A program made the position numbers and the translations under genes. Shown here piece after piece: positions 24,183-34,806 of a DNA stretch of 64,000 bases. The notes under the pieces are model-generated. The model was not told the DNA's origin. It searched no databases and saw only the letters and a program-made list of their open reading frames with translations. Positions within the stretch are counted from its first letter, which is position 1, and each line of letters opens with the position of its first letter. The stretch is from Sambucus nigra (Eukaryota; Streptophyta; Magnoliopsida; Dipsacales; Adoxaceae): assembly GCA_949130495.1 (NCBI GenBank), contig OX422219.1, forward strand, positions 264,477,111-264,541,110, given 5' to 3'.

Positions 24183-25184
24183 CTAGTTTGCTTCGAAATT
24201 GGGTAATGACAAACCTCTGATGTGCCTCGCGCATGCTTTTAGAACCAGGTCCTCCTCTTTAAACTTCCTTGGCCTCACTAATTGGTCATAAGATCTGGAT
24301 ATCTGCTTCCTATATATCTCGAAGTGCCTTAAAACATTATCCCTATGCTCTTCTAAGGCTTCGAGTTGTACATGCGGTTGTGGGGGAGCATAGAACTTCG
24401 TAGGTTGTAGCGAGTAGAAGGTACCTCGAGTGTGACCGGTAACACAACTTCTACCCCAACTACTAAGGAGAATGGTGTGTACCCTGTTGGTTTCTTTTCG
24501 TCGTTCGATAAGCCCATAAAACTTAGGGGATCTTGTCACCCCATGTGCCTGGAAAATCTTCTAACATTTTTGCCAAAATGTTCACTAAACTTTTTTTGGT
24601 GGCCTCTACCTGTCCATTGCGCTTAGGGTATGCTACTGTTGATTTGTGATGGATGATGGAGTACTTTTCTGTGAGCAGTAGCACCTCACTGTTTATAAAG
24701 GGGGTACCATTATCCGACAAAAACACCTTCGGGATGCCAAGCCGAAGATAATGTATTCCTTCATAAATTGAGCTGCTACCCCCGCAGTGGATTTCTTGAG
24801 TGGTATGTCATCCACCCACTTTGTGAAATATTCTTTGGCTACTAAGATCCAAATATTTCCTCGCGACGAAGCTTTGTTGGCTCCTACGAGGTCAAAGGCC
24901 CAAGTATGGAATGTCAATGGTGTAGATAGAGGCTGCAGGTCCATTAAAGGAGCATAAATCTATTCCCATGTAGCTGACAAGCTTTGCACTTTTGAACAAA
25001 AGTAATCGAGTCTTTCTCCATCGAAGGCCAGTAATAACCCAAAGTCATTAGTTGATCGTAAAGCTTGTCTCCTCCGATGTGCCCTGGTTTGTGAGTTTAC
25101 TTGAACACCTCTTCAGCCTCTTCTCCTCTTATGCACCTTAGCGGCCTGTCGTGATAGCCTCGTCTGTAAAACTGCCCATATTGT
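24183..25184 (-). pseudogene. Integrase core and C-terminus of element B (Tat lineage, broken)
   Basis: On the - strand the readable blocks are 24944-24693 (start of the catalytic core, with the first Asp in FDLVG), 24726-24523 (second Asp in SDNGTPF and the Glu in NGQVEA, exactly 35 residues apart) and 24539-24183 (C-terminal part). Frameshifts near 24720 and 24530 separate them. Upstream, 25180-24950 reads with stops as the region joining the zinc-binding domain to the core. The sequence type is that of Tat/Ogre-lineage Gypsy integrases without a chromodomain. It would have inserted element B's cDNA; in this copy it is dead. Confidence 0.82.
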
Positions 25185-26307
25185 ATGAATGTAATACCCC
25201 GTATTTTTTTGCTATATTAATTTGGGGATTTATTAAATTTAATGTGAGTGATTTATTTAATAAAAATCCGGAAATTAATTATGTTATAATTATTAACGTG
25301 ACGAGAGTTAGTAATTATGGGAAATTTGTTGAATATTACTAATGAGCAAAGTAATATATGATATTGATTATATTGAATGTCACGAGTGAATAAAATGACA
25401 ATTTTGAAAATTTGAATCGGGATGCGCCCGTGTCGCGTCGAGACTAAATTTTGTTAAATTAAAAGTGAATATTTTATAAGTTGTTCGTATGGTCGTGTTG
25501 AGTGCGCCAACGCGTTCGAAAGGGTCGAGATAGTCAGAAAAGTGTACCCGGGGGTTTAGTTTGGGTCTCGGGGCGTTTTTAGGCCTAATTGGTACCCCGG
25601 GAGGGCAATTTAGTCATTTCACCTTTTTGGGTAATTAAACCCACGAAATTCAGCAACCTATATCAGCCATTTAGGTTAGTCGGCTAGGACTAGAAAACAA
25701 AAACACAAGTGACGGCCATAGGAGAGGGAAGGAGAAAGCTCCAAGGAAATCCAAGGCCCCAAAAGTCATCCGTTTGCACCACAACCACCACCACCGCGTA
25801 GATCGCGAGACGAGGAACGCAGCCATACCAAAATCAGCCGTGAATCAGAATACCAAAAATCCTAGCCAAGTATTTCTTGCGTATTTTCGTTGATGCAATC
25901 TTCATATTAGTTTAGGAATGATTTGTGATGAAAACTATGGAAGAAAAACTAATTTATGATAGGAGAATCCATGTAGTATTGATTTTTATGATGATTCTGG
26001 AAACCCTTGCCATGTAGAGGAAATTAACCACGAAATTTTGATGATCATAAGAAAGAAATTCTGAAGAAAGATTGGTTAGAAAACTGTTTAAGAAAATTCT
26101 AGGGTTCTTGATAATTAGATATAATTTTGGGTTGAAAATCCATGTTTAAATGATGAATATGTACATGCCTTACGTTAGAATCATCTGGTATATTGTTATA
26201 ATGTTAGTAGTACAATTCTGGGACGATTGGAACTTGAAAATATGGATTTGGTGTAAATTTGGTGATGAAACCCGTAACTGCATTTCTGCAGATTTTCGTA
26301 GACCTGC

Positions 26308-26372
26308 TTGATCGATCGATCGAGCCTAGAGCTTCGATCGATCGAGCCCCAGACCTCGATCGATCGACCCCT
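26308..26372. repeat. ATCGAT palindrome cluster in solo LTR F
   Basis: Three blocks of the alternating palindrome CGATCGATCGA, spaced by 10-15 bp, about 1.1 kb from the LTR start. Confidence 0.88.
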
Positions 26373-27619
26373 CCTGGCAGACTCCTATTTCCCTTGTTTA
26401 ATTAGTTAAATTAAATTTATCGGGAAATAATTCTTGGGTATTCTTAACGAAATGTTTTGGGAAATAGGAAAGGCCAGTAGGACATATGAATAAGTGTTGG
26501 GAACTTTATTATAAGACGAGAATCTTGTTTTTGGGATAATTATATAATGAACTATGAAACTACGTATTTCAAGTGAGAGATTGTGGCGAATAGCTACGAT
26601 AGTAAATAGAGGTATACTTACTGAATTTTCTACTTGGAAGGATAGAGTCCACGAATGTCACGTCATAAGTGAGAAAACCCTTCGAGTTAAGGTTAGAGAT
26701 GAAACCTTATACGTAATACTAATAATGTGAATTTAAGGATAAATGTTGTAATTATGGGTGACGAGAGGAACCTATATTAATATGATAAAAGTGGTACATT
26801 TATATGATTGTGTGTACATATATTATATACATGTGAAAAACATACCGCGCTACTTGCTATCCTTGAGGTTACCGCGCTGGGACAGTCATATCTCGATGGG
26901 ACCTTTATGGGGGATATTGACTTGTACCCTAGAAGATAGATATCCTTGGCACAGGCTATCGAATTGATAGTTCAGACAGTCCTAAGAGACGCGAGTATGT
27001 GCCATCCTCTTAGAGACTTGGAATCTATGCTTCGCCTCGATATTGTTTGTGTATGTGTTAATACAATTCGAGAGTGATTCCGAATTTGTATTCCCCTTGA
27101 TATGAGTGGTATGGGGTTTGGATAGTAGAAGTATGCACGCACCATAGTTTTATTTGGGGTGCTGTTATTATATATATATATTATACGAGTAGTTAATATA
27201 TATATGAGATTTGGAAACTTGAAACTACCTACTGTGATTTGATAAGTAGGACATGGTTGATGATTCACATAGTAAATACTTGTTTTGTGAAAATATAATA
27301 TGACACTGGGAAACTTGTTAAATTAATAAAGTTAAAACGAGAGTTGTGCTGCTAATTGGAAGTATCTTTTTAAACAAAAATATTGTTCGGTTTTGAAATC
27401 TTATGAGTAAGTTAAGATAAGTTAAATTATTGGGAAGGTTAGTATGATAAAATGATAAGATAACCCGTTGGGAAGGTTAGTACGATAGGCGTGCACATTA
27501 GAAGAGAGGTGAGAATTTCTCAAGAGAGTGTCGCTCTAATATGTTGTTGCATTGGCCTGTATCAATTTAAATACTTGCTAAACGTATTTTAAATCAAACA
27601 CACTTTCGGGCTTTGACCC

Positions 27620-27621
<2 letters not shown>

Positions 27622-27657
<36 letters not shown>
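27622..27657 (+). repeat. (CT)n microsatellite
   Basis: About 17 CT units, just before the acceptor-like site of solo LTR F. Confidence 0.95.
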
Positions 27658-27660
<3 letters not shown>

Positions 27661-28218
27661 ATATATATGTATGTATTACAGGTGCCCAGCCACAGGGGCG
27701 TCTTGCTTAGGATCTCTTGGAAGGAACGCGCTGCAGCTTAGGTGGGAGTTGCGGGTCTCTTGATTTGACGACTTCGTTCATTCGGATCCACTCTTAGTAC
27801 TTTCATTTAGTTGAGCATGTGTAGCTCTTTCCATTATTCCTTTATTATTGGACATTTGTATTTCAGTTACTTCCAGTATTGTTACTATGGGTTTTATTCA
27901 GTTTGATGGTGCTACTTTATATTTCGCATGTTGACATTCGATCGACGAATGTTTTAAATTAATTGGACTATGTTGCAAATATTTAATGTGGTGTGATTCT
28001 TACTTATTGAATGTTGTTACATAAATAAATGATTTTCTTTAAATAAAATTTGGAAAGTATGTATGGAAATGGTTTTGACACTTAGCTTAATAATTTAGGG
28101 TGTTAAATCGTAAAATTTATTTTTATCGACAGTGATGCTGAGAATGAACCAACTGTTTACCTTGATTTAATTTAATAAAGGAGTGATCGCCCGGTATTTA
28201 ATTAGGCGGGGTGTCACA

Positions 28219-29004
28219 ATGAAGTACCTCGGTTCTCACCTTTTTATCTTCATTGCATCTTCTTTATCTGTTGGCATCACTCCGTCTATCAAGAAATCCA
28301 TGTAGCGTTGTCTCTAGTCTTGTGGTTGGTCAACGAAGTTGCATTCTACTGCTTAATAGAAAAGACAACACTTTGAACACTCTCTCTGCACTTCGACGAC
28401 TTCCTGTCTCATTGAAGGCCAGTATTACCCTGATCGTTGTATCCTCATATACAAAGGGATATCGGTGTTCTCACAGCCATCTTCGTGCACTTGTCAGCCT
28501 TCTTTTAGCTTCTTCGGGGTCCACACACTGGACAGACAACCTCCTTTATTCTTATAGTATAAGTTTCCCCTGGAAACAAAGTACTGTGTTAAATTGGCCA
28601 AGTTACGTGGCCCTTCCCCTCTCTCCAACTAATTTTTGATTTTACCCCTCCAATCATCTTTGTCCTCTGAGGGCATCATCTCAGACACCGTCGATGGGGC
28701 CATTCCCTTTGTGATTCGAACTACAGTTCACTCTCCATCAAAGGCAATATTTTGTGCAATGGTGGCATAGGCATCCTCATGTGTGTTCATCATTCAAGGG
28801 TGCCTCTTTATCTTTACTACCTCGAACTGTCCAAGAAGTCGATGGATAATCGTGCGGTAAGGCGCCAGACTCATGTGCTTTAGAGAAAAATCCCATGTCA
28901 CCTATTTTACCCCCAAATTAGAATCCCTTTTAATTGTTAGGACTTGGATGCCCCTTCTCAATGCTTCGAGTAACCCCAGGACCAGTGCCTCGTATTCAAA
29001 ACAA
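28219..29004 (-). pseudogene. Archaeal-type RNase H end and integrase zinc-binding region of element B (broken)
   Basis: On the - strand 29004-28640 matches the second RNase H of element C (60960-61320), with the same frame breaks by stops. The part 28640-28224 leads towards the integrase and reads on, across solo LTR F, into a typical YGQFYRRGY-like integrase N-terminal segment at 25184. It has many stops. The start of this RNase H is missing because the match ends at about 29004. Confidence 0.72.
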
Positions 29005-29039
29005 TTAAATGATAACTCCAAACAATTTAAAACAACATA

Positions 29040-30210
29040 TCTTTACCACTACTCGACGCATCTCCAACAAAGAACACCAGTCAATGATGTTGTTGAAGAT
29101 ATACAAGTCGATGTTCCTAATGTTTCCATGATACATAAGTCATTTTGATTATTTTATTGGTAGTTTACCATATAATACTTGATATTTATTATATTACCTT
29201 ATGATCTTTTCTTTTCTTCCAACCAACAAATGAGTGCAAGGCTTAACACGTGGAAAGAAGATCGAGAGAATAAAAAAAATACATGGAAAATTTGAAGTGC
29301 ATGTGTTGGAAAGTGATGGGGAACCTATGGGTGTGAATGTTCCTTCTCTAGGACAACAAATCGGAGTTGTGGTTTGGAATATGACACCACTTCAAAGGGT
29401 AACTCGTTGGAGTGAAATTGATTCCGGGACACAAGATGCAGTAATCACTAGGATTCAAGTAGTTATATTTGATTCTTTTGGTTAGAAATTTTTTGTCCTT
29501 GGTTTTTCAGTTACACTATACACACACGCGTGCATATATTTAGGGCCTTTTTGGTATGGACATTTTGCACAATGATATTTTGTTGATTTCTAATTAAAAA
29601 GAAATTTACAGGCTAAGTTCGATATTGTTAAGTATGATGAGGATGAATTTGTTAGATATGCTATTTATAGGAAGTGTGCACAGAGGTACAATAACTGGAG
29701 GAGTAAAATGAACTTGTACTACTAGAAATTGTTGAAGGATGAAGTCGTCCCTAAAAAGAATACATACGGCAGGGTTACACCAGATGATTGGAAATACATG
29801 ATAGATGATGTTTGGATTGGTGAGAAGTTCAAGGTAAGTAATTTATAGTTCATTATGTTTGTAATTTAGTTATTCCTTGAAAATTGCATTATTGGAGGTA
29901 CATTTAATATTTTTTATGTTTTTAATTAGGCATTGCCACTAAATGGTCAACTAACATGTGTTAGATTGCCTTGGAACCATACTTGTGGGTCGCGATCATT
30001 TGTAGCTGCCATGTCAATTGAGGTGATGCGTTTTATCATTTATGAATTTTATTACTTATCAATGTATAATCATATTCTCATTCGTTCCATTTATGAATAG
30101 GCTGAAGAAACGGGTGTTGAGAGAACCCATGTTACTGACTTCTTTAAATCATCTCATTGGAGTGGAAAAAGGAAAGATTGGGTGGATCCAAAGTGCAAGG
30201 AAAAATATGT
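29040..30210 (+). pseudogene. Transposase_24-type (CACTA TnpA-like) gene, five exon pieces
   Basis: Exons inferred from reading and splice sites: about 29040-29148, 29241-29458, 29612-29833, 29930-30022 and 30101-30207, with GT donors at 29459, 29834 and 30023 and AG acceptors at 29240, 29611, 29929 and 30100. The product resembles plant Transposase_24 / En-Spm TnpA-like proteins. It has an RGKKIERIKKIHGK start, an AKFDI-type turn, an RCAQRYNNWRSK block, a TPDDWKYMIDDVW block and a closing DWVDPKCKEKY. These proteins bind subterminal CACTA repeats. An in-frame TAG in exon 3 (near 29722) and the lost 3' part make this copy a likely pseudogene. Confidence 0.7.
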
Positions 30211-30485
30211 ATATGTATATTTTTTTGTTAGATAAATTTATATTGTTATTTTAAAATGCATTGATTAATTATGTTATGAGCATATACTATTTCAAAGACA
30301 CGACTAACTCCACGTTTATAGCAGTGAAAGAAGAGAACAGTTAATATGCACGTTTGTCTAATCATTTGTTAAATATTTCTCAGCCCATATATATACTCTT
30401 ATTTTAGCACTTAGTATTTCCATCTCAACCTTCATAACCATACACAAAGATAATAGCTACTTCACTATGCGTTAACAACTCTAAG

Positions 30486-30629
30486 ATGGCCGTTATTGCA
30501 CTGCTATTTAGTTTGATTTTGTCAATTTGTGTATCTCCTAAGGTCACTGCCAAAGCTATTCAGTTTTCATATGTTTCCATAATAGCTCAAGCAGCAGACA
30601 TTTTGACAAAAGCTATTCATAGTGCTTAG
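30486..30629 (+). CDS. Small ORF with a signal-peptide-like start, possibly a captured gene piece
   Basis: 47 codons starting MAVIALLFSLILSICVSP, a clear hydrophobic leader. A TATATATA stretch (about 30388) and an A/C-rich leader precede it. I do not recognise the product. Coding-like sequence seems to continue beyond the stop, so it may be the 5' end of a captured, truncated gene for a secreted protein. The positions inside a CACTA element support capture. Confidence 0.3.
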   Translation: MAVIALLFSLILSICVSPKVTAKAIQFSYVSIIAQAADILTKAIHSA

Positions 30630-31051
30630 CATCAGTTTCTTACTCTCAAGCTCACGGTGCTTTCACCTAAAATGAGCTTGAAGGGGGCTAATAACAATAC
30701 CTATTATACAACTCTAGATCATCATCAAGGGTACACGAAAAGACTCAATTCAGTTGCAATCGCAACCTCAACTAATCAATAAGTTATTGACTCTCCAATC
30801 ACTTATAATTATTAGTTTGTTAAAAGTTAGTAGAACGTGTATGGCTGAGATTACATCTCTGAGATCAATGGCTTTAGTTGAGTCTCTCTTTGTATATAAA
30901 TATTAAATACTTCTATGTAATGTTGGATTGAATAAGAAAAGATAATTATTTCCTCCATCATTAAATAGTCCATGTAGTTATCTCTTAAGATCATTGAATG
31001 ATGAAACTATACACATTCAATAAAAGATGATTAGTTTCTATCTTTTCTTCA

Positions 31052-31200
31052 GTCGATTTGGTCAGTATAGTGACCTACTTGGCTGCGGCACTCTCAATAA
31101 GGTTTATAGGGGATTTGATTAAGAGGTGGCATGTAACCAGGTTCGATTAAAGAAGTTCAGTAATAACCCATCCATGATGAGAAGGTTTTATCTCATATCC
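31052..31200 (+). pseudogene. WNK-type protein kinase fragment captured in the CACTA element
   Basis: The translation reads SRFGQYSDLLGCGTL, then NKVYRGFD, a stop, then EVACNQVRLKKFSNNPSMMRRFY. This is the N-lobe of plant WNK (with-no-lysine) kinases: glycine-rich loop, the VYR-FD strand, then the VAWNQV signature (here C for W), where WNKs lack the usual catalytic Lys. Only about 50 codons are left; the rest of the kinase is not evident. It cannot make an active kinase. Confidence 0.65.
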
Positions 31201-31570
31201 TAGATTAAATCGAAATTGTAGAACATGTGTCAATAGATTTATTTTTCCTTTCATTTTTAGGGGCTTCCTAAATTTTACTACGGTAATGTAACACTCTTGA
31301 AATATTATGGCTCAGAGATGATAGTTACAGGCTTGCAATTACATTATGTTACTAAACAACATATTACACATAGTGGGAACCAATAACTAAAACTCTTGAA
31401 CAAAATTCTTATTAATTAAGGAAAATTAGATTACAAAGTGAGTGTTTCTATTAGATTAAGAGAAAATTCGAATATAAATTAGGAACATTAACAAATATAA
31501 TTAGCTAAAAATTACAAATTAGATGAAACAAAGACTGTAGTAATCTGTTTTCAGTGGGTTTTTACAAAAT

Positions 31571-31698
31571 AGGAGTCTGATGTTGGACCCCAATGGTTTT
31601 AATGGACACACATTACCTAATGCTCCTCGTTTAGGAGTCCAATGTTGGATCACAATGGTTTTAATGGCCACACTTTACCTTTTTAATGTTCCTCATTT
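31571..31698 (+). repeat. Tandem repeat, two units of about 62-66 bp
   Basis: Both units start AGGAGTC(T/C)(G/A)ATGTTGGA and contain CAATGGTTTTAATGG and a GCTCCTC/GTTCCTC end. The 78-codon ORF across it is probably not a gene. Confidence 0.75.
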
Positions 31699-32392
31699 CT
31701 CGATATATGTTAGACGACACGAAAACAAATTACTACACGAAAACAGATTACTAACTGCTTCAGAGAGGCGGACAGCAGCAAGGAGAAGCTGGATTAAATC
31801 AGTTGGGCAGGCCTAAGAACTTGCAAGCCCATTTGAGTGTCTCCAACTCACAAGGAACTCAAGGAATGATGAGAAACGTGAGTTTAGTCCTTAGATTCCT
31901 ATGAAGCATCGCAGAAGAAGACATGCCAACAATTTACTGCGCCTAACAATGATAGAATTATAGATCGTAACAATGGGTTTCAAGTTTTGAGTGTCTCGAT
32001 AGTTAATACGTTGGTGAGGATGTATATAAAAAATAAAAGAAGTTCAAACAATAAGGTCATACATAGACATGTTGTTATGATGTGTTTGATTTACTTCTTG
32101 ATTTATATAAATTTGTTACCATTACTAATCAATATTTGGATAAATTTCTTGAGGTTGTTCATACACGTTTGTTAAGTAGGATATGATTTTGCTCCTATAT
32201 ATGTATATGATAAAAAAAATATCCAGTTTATATGAAGGGGCATAAATTTTTAATTTTGAAATGAATTTAATTGTATTTGTCATCCTTCGATAATATTAGT
32301 TTGTCAATCTACAATTTCATCTATGTGGTGGTGATATATTTATATTCTTATGATTTTTTAATACTGATAATAATTATATATTAGATTATATA

Positions 32393-33262
32393 TTTCAATA
32401 TATAATAACCGCCATGGTTTCTCTTGTTACCAAATTTCTTTGTAAATAGCGCTCCTCGTGACCCAATTTAAAACATGTACTTCAGATAAATGTAAAATGC
32501 TCCTATAATATAAATTATAAATTGTTGTTATCTTTTGAAATCGAATTGATAATAATTTATTTTGTACTTTGTGCAGAATGATGATGGGTTTGGTTGGAGA
32601 AGTTGTTTTATGAGATCTTGGAGTCGTGGTTTCTTTTATTATGGAATCAAATAATCGTCGTTTATTTGATGTAGATGGCTTCTTGGACATCTTTTGATGT
32701 TGATAATTTTTAGATATCATTTGACTTAATATGGTGAATTGTAATTTTTAGACATCATTTGATGTAATAGGATTTTTAGTCAACTTTCTTTTATACTTGA
32801 TACTTGAAGTGGGACAATATAATTATATACGTGGTGGTGATCTTATGATTTTTTTAATACAGATAATAATTATATATTTCAATATATAATAACCGCCATG
32901 GTTTTCTCTTGTTACCAAATTGCTTTGTAAATAGCGCTCCTCGAGACCCAATTTAAAACGTGTACTTCAGATAAATGTAAAATACTCCTACATTATAAAT
33001 TATAAATTGTTGTTATCTTTTGAAATCGGATTGATAATAATTTATTTTGTATTTTGTGCAGAATGATGATGGATTTGTTTGGAGTAGTTATTTTTGTGAG
33101 AGCTTGGAGTCGTGGTTTCTTTTATTATGGAATCAAATAGTCATCGTTTATTTGATGTAGATGGCTTTTTGGACATCTTTTGATGCTGATAATTTTTAGA
33201 TATCATTTGATTTAATATGGTGAATTGTAATTTTTGGACATCATTTGATGTAATAGGATTGC
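32393..33262 (+). repeat. Tandem duplication of about 480 bp in the CACTA element
   Basis: 32393-32780 and 32874-33262 are over 90% alike. Each has an AT-rich part, a TTTGTGCAG acceptor-like site (near 32577 and 33061) and an exon-like AATGATGATGG(G/A)TTTG piece. It may be a duplicated last exon of the transposase gene. Confidence 0.82.
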
Positions 33263-33287
33263 TAGTGGGATAATGTATTGTTTTGCA

Positions 33288-33289
<2 letters not shown>

Positions 33290-33334
<45 letters not shown>
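33290..33334 (+). repeat. (TA)n microsatellite
   Basis: About 21 TA units just before the subterminal repeats of the CACTA element. Confidence 0.95.
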
Positions 33335-33338
<4 letters not shown>

Positions 33339-33484
33339 TGGGCTTGAGCAATGAGCAATATAGTTTTGGATTATAAATTTTTATGTTCTGCTAACTTTAA
33401 ATCATCTTTAATGATTATTGCATGAAGGACAATAACAAAAATGATTTTTGTATGAAAAAATATGGCAAAAAAATAAAATAAAGT

Positions 33485-33911
33485 TGTTAAGGCAACAATT
33501 TTTTTGTTGCCAATAGTCATTTTATATCTTCTTTAAATCTAATATGGTAACCTACTTTTTTGTTTCCAAAAAGTAATTTTTGGCGACATAGTTGACTGTG
33601 TTGCTGAAAGGTACACATTTGGAAATAAAAGAAACTGTGATACAAATTATATACTTTTTGGCAACACAAATATTTTGTTGCCGAAGGTCGGCCTATGTAA
33701 TAAAGAAAATACATTTGGAAACACATTTGCGTGTTACTAAAAGTATACCTTTGGAAACATAATTTGTTTTGTTGCCAAATACTTTCCTAGACAGACTTTG
33801 GGCAACCGGCTGGCAACACAATGGATTTTTTTGCCAATACCTATTAGCGACACATTTGTAACTATTAGCAACATGCATCATATAATGCCTATGGTTCTTT
33901 TTCTTGTAGTG
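33485..33911 (-). repeat. CACTA subterminal repeats and right terminal inverted repeat
   Basis: Multiple short inverted units of the type TTGGCAACA and TGTTGCCAAA, ending in TTTCTTGTAGTG, the complement of the CACTACAAGAAA terminus. Such repeats are the binding sites of TnpA-like proteins. Confidence 0.85.
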
Positions 33912-34681
33912 GATTTTCCTAACAGTCATCGCGAGATCCTAGGTATTCACCACATGAGTGAGAATTATTGTTGGCTAGTGATATAAAAAAGATATCATTT
34001 TTCATAGACGACGTCAATTGTAGGGGATTAAGTCTTACTATTCAAGATTCAATGCACATAATCCTAATTAATAATATATCCTCATTAAGGTGAATATTAC
34101 ACACATAAATAGGATGTACACGGTTCGACAATGTGTCTACATCCACGAAGGGTTCCCTTCTTTTATTAGTCTTGTAATATAATTTAGCAGTCTCCTCATT
34201 CCCAATTACATCTCGATTTTCCCCCTGGGACAAGGTTTATATTTATATGAGAACCTGTAAGAATCCCAGTCTCCTCCACCATTGTAATAATTATCTTCAG
34301 TTGATCATCTTTATTTCCTCCTTCATTCACATACGTTAGCTTCTTTATGATGTTTATCCACGTGATGATGCCAGGAGACTGGACCATCAGGCCATATGAT
34401 TCTTATTCACGTGCCACGTGATTCTTATCCACGTGTTGCAAAAGATTTTTCCTCATAGATTCAATTATATAATTAAAATTCAAAGCTTAAGAATATTTTA
34501 TATTATTTTGTGCAATATACAAAAGAAATAAATGACTGCGAGAACATGTTGAGGCCCGTGTAAAAAAATTAGATTATGACATTGTCAAATTAAAATTAAA
34601 TTATTTTAAAAGAAACATTAACTTTTTATAAGTAACTTATAAAATCCCCCATAACAATATAGTGCCACAAGACATATGTAT
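33912..34681. other. AT-rich stretch without a recognised gene
   Basis: No coding character. A GTTCGACAATGTGTCTACATC segment (about 34112) resembles a piece found near some plant LTRs, and three CACGTG motifs (34360-34440) stand near the end. Not assignable. Confidence 0.4.
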
Positions 34682-34795
34682 TGTTGAGACATAAAGTTCC
34701 ACATGGGATAGGAGCCTTGCACCATAATATATAAGATTCCGGAGGCCTCCACCTATTGTCAATTGATTTTGGGTTGAATACTCCAATATTTAACA
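34682..34795 (+). repeat. TRIM-like short LTR (left), followed by a degenerate primer site
   Basis: A 114-bp unit from TGTTGAGACATAAAG to ATTTAACA, followed at once by TGGTATGAG, a worn initiator-Met primer site. A second, decayed copy of its start lies at 36523 after a GTGAGGGGGC purine tract. LTRs this short with no coding interior are typical of TRIM elements. Confidence 0.55.
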
Positions 34796-34806
34796 TGGTA
34801 TGAGTA

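Larger units (their letters stand above)
25190..28218 (+). mobile_element. Solo LTR F (Tekay-type), inside element B integrase
   Basis: It begins TGTAATACCCCG, ends GTGTCACA and is flanked by ATGAA at 25185-25189 and 28219-28223. There is no interior, so it is a product of LTR-LTR recombination. It carries an ATCGAT palindrome cluster (26308-26372), a CT microsatellite, the exon-like GTGCCCAGCCACA at 27682 and a hairpin. The donor-like site is changed (TAG|CCAAGT at 25866 in place of GCAAGT). Confidence 0.93.
18652..29004 (-). mobile_element. Element B: truncated Tat-lineage Ty3/Gypsy element with an antisense gene
   Basis: Read on the - strand: part of the archaeal-type RNase H (29004-28640), integrase (interrupted by solo LTR F), then a gene on the opposite strand, a polypurine tract (18896-18885) and the start of the 3' LTR (18884-18652). 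The RNase H part is the reverse complement of 60960-61320 in element C, and the LTR part that of 36974-39520. The order RT-RNase H-archaeal RNase H-integrase, with extra genes between integrase and 3' LTR, is known for Tat-lineage elements. The right end is lost at about 29004, where CACTA-type sequence begins; the left end is cut by element A. Confidence 0.82.
29005..33911 (+). mobile_element. CACTA (En/Spm-like) transposon, left end not found
   Basis: The right end at 33911 is the reverse of a CACTACAAGAAA terminal repeat (TTTCTTGTAGTG), preceded by 400 bp of subterminal repeats. A Transposase_24-type gene lies near the left. No left terminal repeat is present at the junction with element B, so the left limit is where B's sequence stops. 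The body holds two captured or foreign pieces (30486-30629 and 31052-31200) and a large tandem duplication (32393-33262). Confidence 0.72.

Noticed and set aside
29047..29053. CACTACT as the left terminus of the CACTA element
   Set aside because: It lacks the AAGAAA continuation matching the right end and lies within a coding-like stretch.
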